Assembly (NCBI GenBank): GCA_964403075.1
Contig: CAYOEV010000027.1
Location: 1 to 37,311 of the forward strand
Direction: 5' to 3'
DNA from: CAYOEV01 sp964403075
Lineage (GTDB): Bacteria; Bacteroidota; Bacteroidia; Cytophagales; Cyclobacteriaceae
Length of the DNA stretch: 37,311 bases
A program made the translations under genes and the position numbers. Positions 16,611 through 24,935 of the stretch are shown one piece after another. The notes under the pieces were generated by a model that saw only the letters and a list, made by a program, of their open reading frames with translations, made no database searches and was not told the origin of the DNA. Positions within the stretch are counted from its first letter, which is position 1. Every line of letters begins with the position of its first letter.

Positions 16611-18572
16611 TTAAACATCCACGTTGGCGTAACGTGCATTTTTCTCGATAAAGTCTCTTCGAGGAGCCACTTCATCGCCCATGAGCATGGAAAACAAATG
16701 ATCTGCTTCAGCTGCAGATTCAATGGTGACCAGTTTAAGACTTCTGTGTTCTGGGTTCATGGTGGTAGTCCAGAGTTGTTCCGGATTCATTTCACCTAAC
16801 CCCTTGTAACGCTGAATGGAAATTTTATCCTCATTCCCATCACCAACCATGTCTTTTACCGTGTTTTCCCGGTCGGCTTCAGACCAGGCATAGCGTTCAT
16901 TTTTTCCACGTTTTAAAAGGTAGAGTGGGGGTAGGGCAATATAAACGTATCCCTTTTCAATCAGCTCTCGCATGTAACGAAAAAAGAAGGTGAGGATGAG
17001 GGTTCTAATGTGGCTGCCATCCACATCCGCATCTGTCATAATGATGATCTTGTGGTAGCGTAATTTATTGATATTTAAGGCTTTGTCGTCGTCTTCGGTA
17101 CCAAAAGACACACCAAGTGCCATGAGCACATTTTTGATCTCTTCATTGTCGTAGATTTTGTGCTCTTGGGCCTTTTCTACGTTCAGTATTTTGCCACGAA
17201 GCGGCAGTATGGCCTGGAACCTGCGGTCACGGCCCTGTTTTGCTGATCCTCCAGCCGAATCACCCTCTACCAAATATATTTCACAAACACCGGGATCTTT
17301 TTCTGAGCAATCGGCAAGCTTTCCGGGCAGACCCGTTCCAGATAATGCATTTTTACGCTGTACCATCTCCCGCGCTTTTCTCGCCGCATGACGGGCCTGC
17401 GCAGCCAACACAACTTTTTGCACAATGCGCTTGGCGTCTTTCGGGTTCTCCTCCAGGTAATTGTTGAGTATTTCATTCACGCTGGTGTCCACAGCGCCCA
17501 TGGCGTCTGAATTACCCAGCTTTGTTTTGGTCTGACCCTCGAACTGTGGCTCAGCCACTTTAATGGAGATGACTGCCGTCAAACCTTCCCGAAAGTCGTC
17601 TCCGGTGATGTCTATTTTTACTTTATCCAGTATTCCTGACCTATCTGCGTATCCTTTCAAAGTGCGCGTGAGTGCCCGTCGAAAGCCAGCCACGTGTGTG
17701 CCTCCTTCTATGGTATTGATGTTGTTCACGTAGGAGATCACATTTTCGGCATAACTCGTGTTGTAAGACAAAGCAACCTCTACCGGAATATCTCCTTTCT
17801 CACTAAAGATGTGAATGGGCTGAGGAATGAGGTTGTCCCGAGAGCCATCCAGATAGGTAACAAATTCGCTCAAGCCACCTTCAGATAGGAATTCTTCTTT
17901 GTGAACTTCTCCTGAATCGGTGTACTTCCGGTGATCGATCATGCACAATCGAATGCCTTTGTTCAAAAACGCCAGCTCTCGTAAGCGGGAGGCAATGGTT
18001 TCGGAGTTATACTCCGTGGTTAAGGTGAAAACACTTTTATCAGGTTTGAAATGGATGACGGTTCCGGTGATGTCTGTTTCACCCACTTCCTTAACCGTCT
18101 CATCTGGTACACCTTTTGCGTATGACTGCTGATAAATTTTACCAGCTCGGTGCACGGTGGCCTCAAGTCGTTCGGAAAGCGCGTTGACGCAGGATATGCC
18201 CACGCCGTGTAAACCACCGGAAACCTTATACGTGTCTTTATCAAATTTGCCTCCGGCGTGCAACACAGTCATCACCACTTCCAGGGCAGAGCGTTTTTCT
18301 TTTGGGTGTATATCCGTAGGGATGCCACGGCCATTGTCGGTCACCTTTACGGAGTTGTCCGTGTTAATTTCTACCGTTATTTCGTCGCAATGTCCGGCGA
18401 GGGCTTCATCGATGGAATTATCTACCACTTCCCAAACCAAATGATGCAGACCTTTGATGCCGATGTCACCGATGTACATGGCCGGTCGTTTACGAACGGC
18501 CTCCAATCCTTCGAGCACCTGAATATTTCCTGCTGAGTAATCTCCTTTAGCGAGCTTCTTCTCTTCCTCCAT
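16611..18572 (-). CDS. gyrB: DNA gyrase subunit B
   Basis: A 653-residue type IIA topoisomerase ATPase subunit that, with GyrA, introduces negative supercoils. I start at MEEEKKLAKGDYSAG (ATG 18572); the frame is open 21 codons further but that extension is hydrophobic and unlike GyrB. GHKL ATPase motifs are present (EVVDNSIDEALAGH, DNGRGIP, GGLHGVG), then the transducer with QTKTKLGN, TOPRIM residues EGDSAGGSAKQGRDRRFQ and DADVDGSHIR, and the end block QRYKGLGEMNPEQLW. The large TOPRIM insert of E. coli GyrB is missing, as in most Bacteroidota. It sits 69 bp downstream of the CoA-binding gene. ParE is the alternative, but the N-terminus is typical of GyrB. Confidence 0.95.
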   Translation of the reverse strand: MEEEKKLAKGDYSAGNIQVLEGLEAVRKRPAMYIGDIGIKGLHHLVWEVVDNSIDEALAGHCDEITVEINTDNSVKVTDNGRGIPTDIHPKEKRSALEVVMTVLHAGGKFDKDTYKVSGGLHGVGISCVNALSERLEATVHRAGKIYQQSYAKGVPDETVKEVGETDITGTVIHFKPDKSVFTLTTEYNSETIASRLRELAFLNKGIRLCMIDHRKYTDSGEVHKEEFLSEGGLSEFVTYLDGSRDNLIPQPIHIFSEKGDIPVEVALSYNTSYAENVISYVNNINTIEGGTHVAGFRRALTRTLKGYADRSGILDKVKIDITGDDFREGLTAVISIKVAEPQFEGQTKTKLGNSDAMGAVDTSVNEILNNYLEENPKDAKRIVQKVVLAAQARHAARKAREMVQRKNALSGTGLPGKLADCSEKDPGVCEIYLVEGDSAGGSAKQGRDRRFQAILPLRGKILNVEKAQEHKIYDNEEIKNVLMALGVSFGTEDDDKALNINKLRYHKIIIMTDADVDGSHIRTLILTFFFRYMRELIEKGYVYIALPPLYLLKRGKNERYAWSEADRENTVKDMVGDGNEDKISIQRYKGLGEMNPEQLWTTTMNPEHRSLKLVTIESAAEADHLFSMLMGDEVAPRRDFIEKNARYANVDV

Positions 18573-18641
18573 AGTTATAAACCAAGCCACAAAAATACAT
18601 AATAATGGCTTCACGAGTAGCGTTGAGAGGACCATCTGTTA

Positions 18642-19007
18642 TTAATAAACGCCACTGCCCAGCATCACCAGTGTGCAGGCATTTTCTATTTCAATGCCCG
18701 CAGCAATTGCACGTTTCGCAAGTTCTGGATTTTCGGCTCCGGGATTAAAAACTATGCGTTTCGGTTGAAGAGAAATAAAGTAGTCGAGATAAGGTGCTTG
18801 GCGCTTTGGGTTGATATACATGGTCAGTGTGTCTACTGCACCCAGCTCCGGGGCTTGACGGATATCCTGGATCGTTTCACCCAGCACATTTCCTGGCTTG
18901 ATGCTCAGTGGGATAAACGGATGGCCATGCGATTGCAGACGTTCTGCAGCCAGGTAAGCATAGCGATTGGGATTATTGGAAGCGCCAACAATTACTGTAG
19001 TTTTCAT
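18642..19007 (-). CDS. CoA-binding domain protein (YccU-type)
   Basis: A 121-residue single-domain Rossmann protein of the CoA_binding family (MKTTVIVGASNNPNRYAYLA at the front, then PFIPLSIKPG, VDTLTMYINPKRQ and RIVFNPGAENPELA). It matches the nucleotide-binding domain of succinyl-CoA synthetase alpha without the catalytic half. Small free-standing members bind CoA or related ligands and have no agreed role. The ATG at 19007 overlaps the stop of the YwqK-repeat gene by 4 bp; a start 12 codons earlier is possible but inside that gene. It lies in a row of same-strand genes ending with gyrB and the M1 peptidase. Confidence 0.88.
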   Translation of the reverse strand: MKTTVIVGASNNPNRYAYLAAERLQSHGHPFIPLSIKPGNVLGETIQDIRQAPELGAVDTLTMYINPKRQAPYLDYFISLQPKRIVFNPGAENPELAKRAIAAGIEIENACTLVMLGSGVY

Positions 19008-20881
19008 AATTGTGAGGTGGTCGATCGCTTTGGACCTGTCCACCCAAAGTTCAGTCCGAAAATTAAAGGAAAATAACCATTATTATCCAAGAGGTCATTG
19101 TATCGATTGTCATACTCGTTGCCCTCATATTGTCGACGGAAAGAACGATAGCCAGCTCCGATGCCTACATATACATCAATGGTCCATCCGGCATTCCCGG
19201 CATTTCTCATCCACCTGTTTCCGACAAATAAGCCATAATAAAGATGGTCCTCCGTAAGACGAACGACTTCCTCATTCAAAAAAAGTTGGTCAGTGGCCCG
19301 CTCAAAGTGATTGATAACCCCATATCCCACCTGGTGTCCAAAATAAAATAGCCCGTACTTATTATCTGAATTGTAAAATTTTTGTCGGAATACCAGCGTG
19401 GCTCCCCGGCTGTAACGCGTATTTCGCGACACATTTTTATCAGCTGTCCAGAACGGGTCGCGTCTGAGATGAAATTGCAGTTCATAGCCCAGCCTTTCCT
19501 GTTGGTAATACTCCACACTCACTGGCCAGCTATCCAGCAAGGAGGCAAAAGGGTTGGTGGCGATGATATATCCATTGTACTCATTGATTCTTGGTCTAAA
19601 GTATCGCCAGCGTTCTTTTTTCGCCAGGTACTCCGGTTTATCCACCGGATTACGTTCATCCAAAATTTTGCTTTCCGATTGTCTGGACTTAAAGATGGGC
19701 TTATCCTCTTCATACACTGAAAGGTGTGTACCTGCCAATGAGCCGTCTGGATGGAAAAGTTTCCATTCGCCCACTCGCTTATCGTTATCGAGGGCACCGC
19801 TGGTTTTTATGGTGCCATCCGCGTAAAAACCCCTGTATACACCCATACCCAATTCATAATCGGCCTCACCTTCTACTATTCCTTCTTCATTGTAATAAAT
19901 CCAATGACCATGTTTTTTACCGGCTTTCATTTGTCCTTCGGCCTTTCGTTTGCCACTGGGGTAATACTCAACGTACAGGCCATCCCCATCCTCGTATTGA
20001 CCTTCACCCCGCAGCTCACCTGATGGGTAGTACAATTTCCAGAACCCCTCGCGCTCACCTTCTTTCATCTCTCCCTGGGCTTTAAGCGTACCTTGCTCGT
20101 GAAAGTACTTCCAAATACCAGTTTCTTCTCCCTGACTGAACATACCCACTGCCCGGGGATTTCCGCTTTTGTAGTAATAAACCCAATCACCGATTCTTAA
20201 ACCGTCACGGAAAAAACCTTCCGCTTCAATCTCCCCGCTTTCAAAATAATAGGTCCATTTGCCATCACTTTTTTCGTTTTTATTCATCCCTTCCATGCGT
20301 ACGGCACCTGAGGGATAAAATTCTTTATAGATGCCTGAGCCATCCTCATAGTAGGCCTGGGCCCGGGTGCGCTCGTCTTCAAAGAAATAGGTCCAGATGC
20401 CTTGTTTGATGTTTGCCTGGTAAGTACCGGAACTTTTGGGATTGCCATTTTCATAGAAGAACGTCCAGCCACCGTTTTTAACCCCGTCGATCAGAACACC
20501 TTCGGACTTTTTTTCTCCGTTCTCGTAATAATAAGTCCAATAGCCGAACGTCCTGCCGGCTTCATATTCTCCCTCGGCCCGTTTGCGACCATTTTCATAG
20601 TAGTAAGTCCAGGTGCTGTCTGGCAGGCCACCTTGATAATGGCCAAAAGTTTTAAGTGAACCATTCAAATGGAAGTTTTCGTAGGAACCTTGCAAGACAG
20701 TGTCATCCACGGTAAAATGTAGCACTTCTTCCAATTTTGAAGAGTCGGATGAGAAATAGATTTCCTTTTGGAAAATCTGGGCTTCAGCCAATATTATCCA
20801 TCCGATTCCGAAGGCCACCAACAGGGCGCGACTTATAATTGAAAATTTCGGCCCCAATTGTTCAATTCTTCTGCTGACCAT
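19004..20881 (-). CDS. Exported protein with 14 YwqK/MORN-like repeats and a C-terminal barrel-like domain
   Basis: A 625-residue protein. After a cytoplasmic lead (1-17) comes a hydrophobic signal segment ending ILAEA-Q (about 18-34). Residues 65-385 hold 14 tandem units of about 23 residues of the form G-x-W-x-Y-Y-x-x-x-G-x-x-x-x-x-G-x-Y, the YwqK/MORN-like repeat found in Bacteroidota antitoxin-like and toxin-neutralising proteins. The rest (about 425-625) is aromatic and strand-rich (for example YGLFYFGHQVGYGV, TIDVYVGIGAGYRS, LIFGLNFGW), looking like part of an outer-membrane barrel. The start lies 49 bp inside the preceding tryptophan dioxygenase gene, and the stop overlaps the CoA-binding gene by 4 bp. 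Binding or envelope-scaffold function is inferred only. Confidence 0.85.
   Translation of the reverse strand: MVSRRIEQLGPKFSIISRALLVAFGIGWIILAEAQIFQKEIYFSSDSSKLEEVLHFTVDDTVLQGSYENFHLNGSLKTFGHYQGGLPDSTWTYYYENGRKRAEGEYEAGRTFGYWTYYYENGEKKSEGVLIDGVKNGGWTFFYENGNPKSSGTYQANIKQGIWTYFFEDERTRAQAYYEDGSGIYKEFYPSGAVRMEGMNKNEKSDGKWTYYFESGEIEAEGFFRDGLRIGDWVYYYKSGNPRAVGMFSQGEETGIWKYFHEQGTLKAQGEMKEGEREGFWKLYYPSGELRGEGQYEDGDGLYVEYYPSGKRKAEGQMKAGKKHGHWIYYNEEGIVEGEADYELGMGVYRGFYADGTIKTSGALDNDKRVGEWKLFHPDGSLAGTHLSVYEEDKPIFKSRQSESKILDERNPVDKPEYLAKKERWRYFRPRINEYNGYIIATNPFASLLDSWPVSVEYYQQERLGYELQFHLRRDPFWTADKNVSRNTRYSRGATLVFRQKFYNSDNKYGLFYFGHQVGYGVINHFERATDQLFLNEEVVRLTEDHLYYGLFVGNRWMRNAGNAGWTIDVYVGIGAGYRSFRRQYEGNEYDNRYNDLLDNNGYFPLIFGLNFGWTGPKRSTTSQL
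19727..20689 (-). repeat. Protein-level tandem repeat region, 14 units of about 69 bp
   Basis: DNA coding for the 14 YwqK/MORN-like units. The units are recognisably related at the protein level (TYYYENG, YYPSG, EG/AG steps) but differ in codon use, so nucleotide repeats are diverged. This argues against recent expansion by slippage; an old, stabilised array is more likely. Confidence 0.8.
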
Positions 20882-21768
20882 AGTTCAGGAAAAAACACAA
20901 TCTGCTGCTTTCTAGGTGGCAGATATTTTTGCCAGTTGGTGCCACCTGTGGCCTTGATGACTTCCTGATCCTGCTGCAAATACCTGGCAGCCGAACGCAT
21001 GTGTACCAAAGGCCAAGACACATTGATGACATGGTCTAGCTTTTTTAACGCTTCTTCAATGATGCTGTTGCCCTGGTAGAATTCGAGATATCGGGCCCGG
21101 AGGGTCATGCCCTGTAAACGCTTGGCAAGTGCAATGAGTGTTATCCGATATTTTTTTTCGAATTGACCAAGCGTCAGTGTTTTTTTACCAGTTGCCAGCT
21201 CTGTGGCACCACGTCTCCAATATAAATAATCATAAATGTTAACGATGTCATTGGCATCGAGCTGTGCCCGCTTCTCCGGCACGGCAAGTAAATGAAAAGA
21301 GGTGGCATGTATTTCCATTTGCCTGTATTGAACACTTTGAAAGCCACTGGCCGGTAGAAGCGACATGCGGAACTTTAAAAACTGGTCTGGATCCATACCA
21401 TCAATCATGATATCGAAAGAGTTGACCAGATGTTCAAAATATCTTTGTATACGATTGATGCGCTGTAAAAAAAAGTCGGCATCTTTTTGCCCTGATGAAC
21501 AAATTTGCCCCATTTCATTCAAGATAAGCTTGAAATAGAGTTCCGTAATTTGGTGATACAAGATAAAAATTTCTTCATCCGGAAAATCGGTCCGTGGATT
21601 TTGCAGGCTCAATAAGGTATCTAAATGTATGTACTCCCAGTAGGTGAGATAATCTGAATACAAAAGGCCATCCAGATAGCTGGACAGACTTTGGCCCATG
21701 GCTTCGTACTTTTTTGAAAGTGCCTCGATTTGTGACTGCAGGTTATCGTCAATGAATTCCTTACTCAT
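20833..21768 (-). CDS. kynA: Tryptophan 2,3-dioxygenase family protein
   Basis: A 311-residue haem dioxygenase that opens the indole ring of L-tryptophan to N-formylkynurenine, the first step of kynurenine catabolism. Key features are the distal His72 in YHQITELYFKLILNE, Arg134 in KFRMSLLPASGFQSVQYRQ (substrate carboxylate), and His256 in PLVHMRSAARYL as the probable proximal haem ligand, followed by a shortened GGT loop (GGTNWQKYLPP) instead of the usual GTGGS. The gene is divergent from glutaryl-CoA dehydrogenase, which would act at the far end of the same pathway, with only 64 bp between. Its 3' end overlaps the YwqK-repeat gene by 49 bp. Length and motifs fit the bacterial TDO clade. Confidence 0.9.
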   Translation of the reverse strand: MSKEFIDDNLQSQIEALSKKYEAMGQSLSSYLDGLLYSDYLTYWEYIHLDTLLSLQNPRTDFPDEEIFILYHQITELYFKLILNEMGQICSSGQKDADFFLQRINRIQRYFEHLVNSFDIMIDGMDPDQFLKFRMSLLPASGFQSVQYRQMEIHATSFHLLAVPEKRAQLDANDIVNIYDYLYWRRGATELATGKKTLTLGQFEKKYRITLIALAKRLQGMTLRARYLEFYQGNSIIEEALKKLDHVINVSWPLVHMRSAARYLQQDQEVIKATGGTNWQKYLPPRKQQIVFFPELWSAEELNNWGRNFQL

Positions 21769-21785
21769 CTACGTCGTTATTCTTG

Positions 21786-21793
21786 TAAATTTG
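21786..21793 (+). promoter_or_regulatory. -7 promoter box of gcdH
   Basis: TAAATTTG is an exact match to the Bacteroidota -7 consensus TAnnTTTG, 40 bp ahead of the gcdH ATG. No good -33 TTG lies at the right distance, so an activator may be needed. Confidence 0.5.
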
Positions 21794-21832
21794 TGTGAAT
21801 AAACCGCAATTACGTAAGAATAATCCCAGAAC

Positions 21833-23047
21833 ATGACTACAGCCATTGCAGATAAGCCGACAAAGCGGACCAAAGTAGATGATTTTGAGGCACCTGACTT
21901 TTATCAAATCGACGACTTACTCGAGGAGGAACATCTGATGATACGCACTGCCATGCGTGACTTCGTTAAACAGCACATTTCTCCGTACATTGAACAATGG
22001 GCCCAGGAAAATCATTTTCCCAGGGAGATCGTGCCAAAATTTGGGGAAATGGGTGCCTTCGGGCCAACGGTTCCACAAAACTACGGTGGAGGTGGACTGG
22101 ACTACATCTCCTATGGTCTGATCATGCAGGAAATAGAACGCGCCGATTCAGGCATGCGATCTACTGCTTCCGTTCAGGGCTCACTGGTGATGTATCCCAT
22201 TTATGCCTTCGGGTCAGAGACACAAAAGCGCAAGTATCTGCCCAAGTTGGCAAGCGGGGAAATGTTGGGTTGTTTCGGCCTGACCGAGCCCAATCATGGT
22301 TCGAATCCCAGCGGCATGGAGACACATTTTAAAGACGAGGGAGATTATTATTTATTGAATGGTGCCAAAATGTGGATAAGCAATGCGCCACATGCCGACA
22401 TAGCTGTGGTATGGGCCAAAGACGAATCAGGCCGAATCCATGGATTGATCGTCGAACGCGGCATGGATGGGTTTACCACACCTGAGACGCACGACAAATG
22501 GTCACTTCGCGCTTCTGCCACCGGGGAACTTGTTTTTGATGATGTGAAGGTGCCTAAAGAAAATATTTTGACGGAAAAATCTGGTTTGGGTGCACCCATG
22601 ATGTGCCTGGACAAAGCGCGGTACGGTATTGCTTGGGGTGCCATTGGCGCAGCGATGGATTGTTATGAATCGGCGCGCAAATACGCCAAGGAGCGAGTTC
22701 AGTTTGATAAGCCGATAGCATCTTTTCAATTGGTGCAAAAAAAATTATCGGAAATGTTGACAGAGATCACCAAGGCGCAACTGCTTAACCTGCGACTGGG
22801 TCAGTTGATGGAGTCTGGCAAGGCCACTACGCCGCAAATTTCAATGGCCAAGCGAAACAATGTACAGGTGGCCCTGGAAATTGCTCGTGAAGCTCGACAA
22901 ATACATGGGGGCATGGGCATCACTGGAGAATTTCCCATGATGCGCCACATGATGAATCTGGAATCGGTAGTCACCTATGAGGGTACGCATGACATTCACC
23001 TGCTCATCTTAGGTGCCGATATCACAGGAATTCCTGCTTTCGCATAA
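21833..23047 (+). CDS. gcdH: Glutaryl-CoA dehydrogenase
   Basis: A 404-residue FAD enzyme that oxidises and decarboxylates glutaryl-CoA to crotonyl-CoA in lysine and tryptophan breakdown. It carries the subfamily marks that separate it from other acyl-CoA dehydrogenases: Arg109 in ERADSGMRSTASVQGSLVM (binds the substrate carboxylate), GLTEPNHGSNPSGMETH, KWSLRASATGELVFDDVKVP, and the catalytic Glu383 in TYEGTHDIHLLILGADITG. Length is typical without a mitochondrial transit peptide. It is divergent from tryptophan dioxygenase and 4 bp ahead of bshB1, with which it probably forms an operon. No other lysine or tryptophan catabolic genes are visible here. Confidence 0.95.
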   Translation: MTTAIADKPTKRTKVDDFEAPDFYQIDDLLEEEHLMIRTAMRDFVKQHISPYIEQWAQENHFPREIVPKFGEMGAFGPTVPQNYGGGGLDYISYGLIMQEIERADSGMRSTASVQGSLVMYPIYAFGSETQKRKYLPKLASGEMLGCFGLTEPNHGSNPSGMETHFKDEGDYYLLNGAKMWISNAPHADIAVVWAKDESGRIHGLIVERGMDGFTTPETHDKWSLRASATGELVFDDVKVPKENILTEKSGLGAPMMCLDKARYGIAWGAIGAAMDCYESARKYAKERVQFDKPIASFQLVQKKLSEMLTEITKAQLLNLRLGQLMESGKATTPQISMAKRNNVQVALEIAREARQIHGGMGITGEFPMMRHMMNLESVVTYEGTHDIHLLILGADITGIPAFA

Positions 23048-23051
23048 AATC

Positions 23052-23771
23052 ATGAAATTGCATATTCTGGCTATCGCAGCCCATCCGGACGACATTGAAT
23101 TGGGATGTGCAGGCACCCTGCTTGTTCATAAACGCAATGGACAGCAAGTTGGATTGATAGATTTGACAAGGGGCGAAATGGGTACGAGGGGTACTGCCGA
23201 CCTACGGGATCAAGAGGCGACTGCCGCGGCGGAAGTCATTGATGCCGACGTTAGGGAAAACTTAAGTCTTCCGGATACTTTCTTTGAAAACGATAAGGAA
23301 AGTAAATTAAAAGTGGCTACCAAAATCAGAGCGTACCAACCTGAATGGGTGATCACCAATGCCGAGCAAGACAGACATCCAGACCATGGTAGGGCCGCAC
23401 AACTGGTCGAGGAGGCCGTCTTTTGGTCTGGTCTCAAGCGTATTGATTTGACTGATGAGCGGGGTCAGCAGCTTCAACCCTGGCGCCCTAAACGTGTTAT
23501 TCATATGATACAAAGCACTTCACTGACTCCTCATTTTTATGTCGATATCTCTGATGTTTATGAGCAGAAGATGGCTGCCATTCGTGCGTATCGTTCGCAA
23601 TTTTATGACCCTGACAGCCAGGAGCCGGAAACGTATATTTCTACACCCCATTTTATGACCATGCTCGAATCAAGGGCTCGAGAATACGGAGAAAGGATTG
23701 GTGTCCAATATGCGGAGGGCTTTACTATGCGTCAATTTCTTGGGATACGCCAATTAGATGACCTGCTTTGA
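23052..23771 (+). CDS. bshB1: Bacillithiol biosynthesis deacetylase BshB1
   Basis: A 239-residue PIG-L/LmbE deacetylase that removes acetate from GlcNAc-malate in bacillithiol synthesis. The zinc motif AHPDD (residues 10-14) and the second motif RHPDHGRAA (about 109-117) are present, and the start MKLHILAIAAHPDDIELGCAG is the family's usual one, so I choose the ATG at 23052, four bases after gcdH. The LIDLTRGEMGTRGT segment is characteristic of BshB1 proteins. Bacillithiol is the main low-molecular thiol of many Bacteroidota and would be the acceptor for the persulfide dioxygenase found further right. The 3' end overlaps the convergent glycosyltransferase by 18 bp. Confidence 0.92.
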   Translation: MKLHILAIAAHPDDIELGCAGTLLVHKRNGQQVGLIDLTRGEMGTRGTADLRDQEATAAAEVIDADVRENLSLPDTFFENDKESKLKVATKIRAYQPEWVITNAEQDRHPDHGRAAQLVEEAVFWSGLKRIDLTDERGQQLQPWRPKRVIHMIQSTSLTPHFYVDISDVYEQKMAAIRAYRSQFYDPDSQEPETYISTPHFMTMLESRAREYGERIGVQYAEGFTMRQFLGIRQLDDLL

Positions 23772-24935
23772 ATTGGTGCGTGCCCTTACAACCATTTCCG
23801 CCAACATCTCGGGCAGTGAACCTTTAAGACCTGTAAAATGAAGGGCCTGCTCAAGTGGTACGAGAGGTAAGTAGTGATCCCGTAAATGATGGATCAGTTT
23901 CAATACCCGAAAACCATCCAGCCATCGGTAAAAACGTTGGCGAAAAATCTTTTCGGAGGGACTCTGCCTGCGAATTTCACTTAAGATTTCTTCAAATCGT
24001 TGAGTTTTAAGGAAATGGGCGAGGGGTTCCTCAAAAGGGGTAGATTTTTGATGGTAAAGGTTGGGGATGACTTCGATCAACGATTGAAGGCATTCGAAGC
24101 TTCTTGGGTCGTAGACCCTGTAAACAGGTTGCCCCAGTAGTCGATGGATGGCGTGTCCTGTGCCAAAGGGCACGCGATCGGAAATGCGGTCTGAAGGAAA
24201 GATGGTCGTGTTATTGATTTCACCGTAACCCCCATTCTGAATGACTTTGTGTAGAAAGTAAAAATCTTCTCCAGCCTTTCTGCGGTTCATGCCCCCTTCT
24301 TTCTGGTAACGGCGCGAACGTATCGTGATGCAAGAGCCGAGCGTCTGAATGGCGAAAGGATAACCAGCTTTTTGTAACCCTTCTACATAGTAACGTAGGA
24401 AACATTCATATTGTATGATGGTCGCAGCGTGGGCTTCGAGGCGATGTTCGAAAAACACCGTACCCACCTCATGATGAATTTGCTGATAAAATTGGTAAAT
24501 GGCATTTAGGTAATTTGGTGCACAATAACAATCGGCGTCGTAACAGACGATGATGCCGTCACGGTGCTGTGCTTCAAACCAGCGGACCGCTTCATCCATC
24601 CCAATTTTTCTAGCCAGGCCTACACCCGCATGCTTAGGGGGTAAAGGACAGATGTGCCAAAATAAAGGAATGGGATACTGTGCTTTTAAGTCATCGATCG
24701 CCTCTGCTGTAAGCCTATTTTGCATCACGATGTGAGGGTCGGCATTTTTTGCGTGGTTGATGATGACCAGCACGGCACTATTGGCTGGTACTGTACACTG
24801 CCCCAGTGAATACAATGCAGTTATCAATCCTGTTTCGTTGTGGCAGGGCACCACCACTACCATCTCTACGTCCGCAACTGGCGGATCTGCAAATAGCGGT
24901 TCAGGCCACGCGTAACGATCGAGGTAAAGGCTCAT
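23754..24935 (-). CDS. Family 2 (GT-A fold) glycosyltransferase
   Basis: A 393-residue cytoplasmic protein with the GT-A beta-strand VEMVVVVPCHNETGLI (about 23-38), the metal-binding DxD in IIVCYDADCYCAPN (about 133), and a later GEDFYFLHKVI block (about 222), which corresponds to the ED motif of GT2 enzymes. No transmembrane helix is visible. It transfers a sugar from a nucleotide donor; donor and acceptor are unknown. Its ATG at 24935 follows the pdxH stop directly (TAAATG), so the two are translated together. It overlaps the convergent bshB1 by 18 bp. The C-terminal 130 residues have no clear family. Confidence 0.85.
   Translation of the reverse strand: MSLYLDRYAWPEPLFADPPVADVEMVVVVPCHNETGLITALYSLGQCTVPANSAVLVIINHAKNADPHIVMQNRLTAEAIDDLKAQYPIPLFWHICPLPPKHAGVGLARKIGMDEAVRWFEAQHRDGIIVCYDADCYCAPNYLNAIYQFYQQIHHEVGTVFFEHRLEAHAATIIQYECFLRYYVEGLQKAGYPFAIQTLGSCITIRSRRYQKEGGMNRRKAGEDFYFLHKVIQNGGYGEINNTTIFPSDRISDRVPFGTGHAIHRLLGQPVYRVYDPRSFECLQSLIEVIPNLYHQKSTPFEEPLAHFLKTQRFEEILSEIRRQSPSEKIFRQRFYRWLDGFRVLKLIHHLRDHYLPLVPLEQALHFTGLKGSLPEMLAEMVVRARTNSKQVI

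Noticed and set aside
19727..20689. Regular repeats that might suggest a CRISPR array
   Set aside because: The units are about 69 bp, coding and diverged at the DNA level, with no constant repeat and unique spacer; they encode YwqK/MORN-like repeats.
22299..22309. GGTTCGAATCC, identical to a tRNA T-loop
   Set aside because: It lies inside gcdH, coding for part of the conserved NHGSNPSG segment, and no acceptor or anticodon stem surrounds it.
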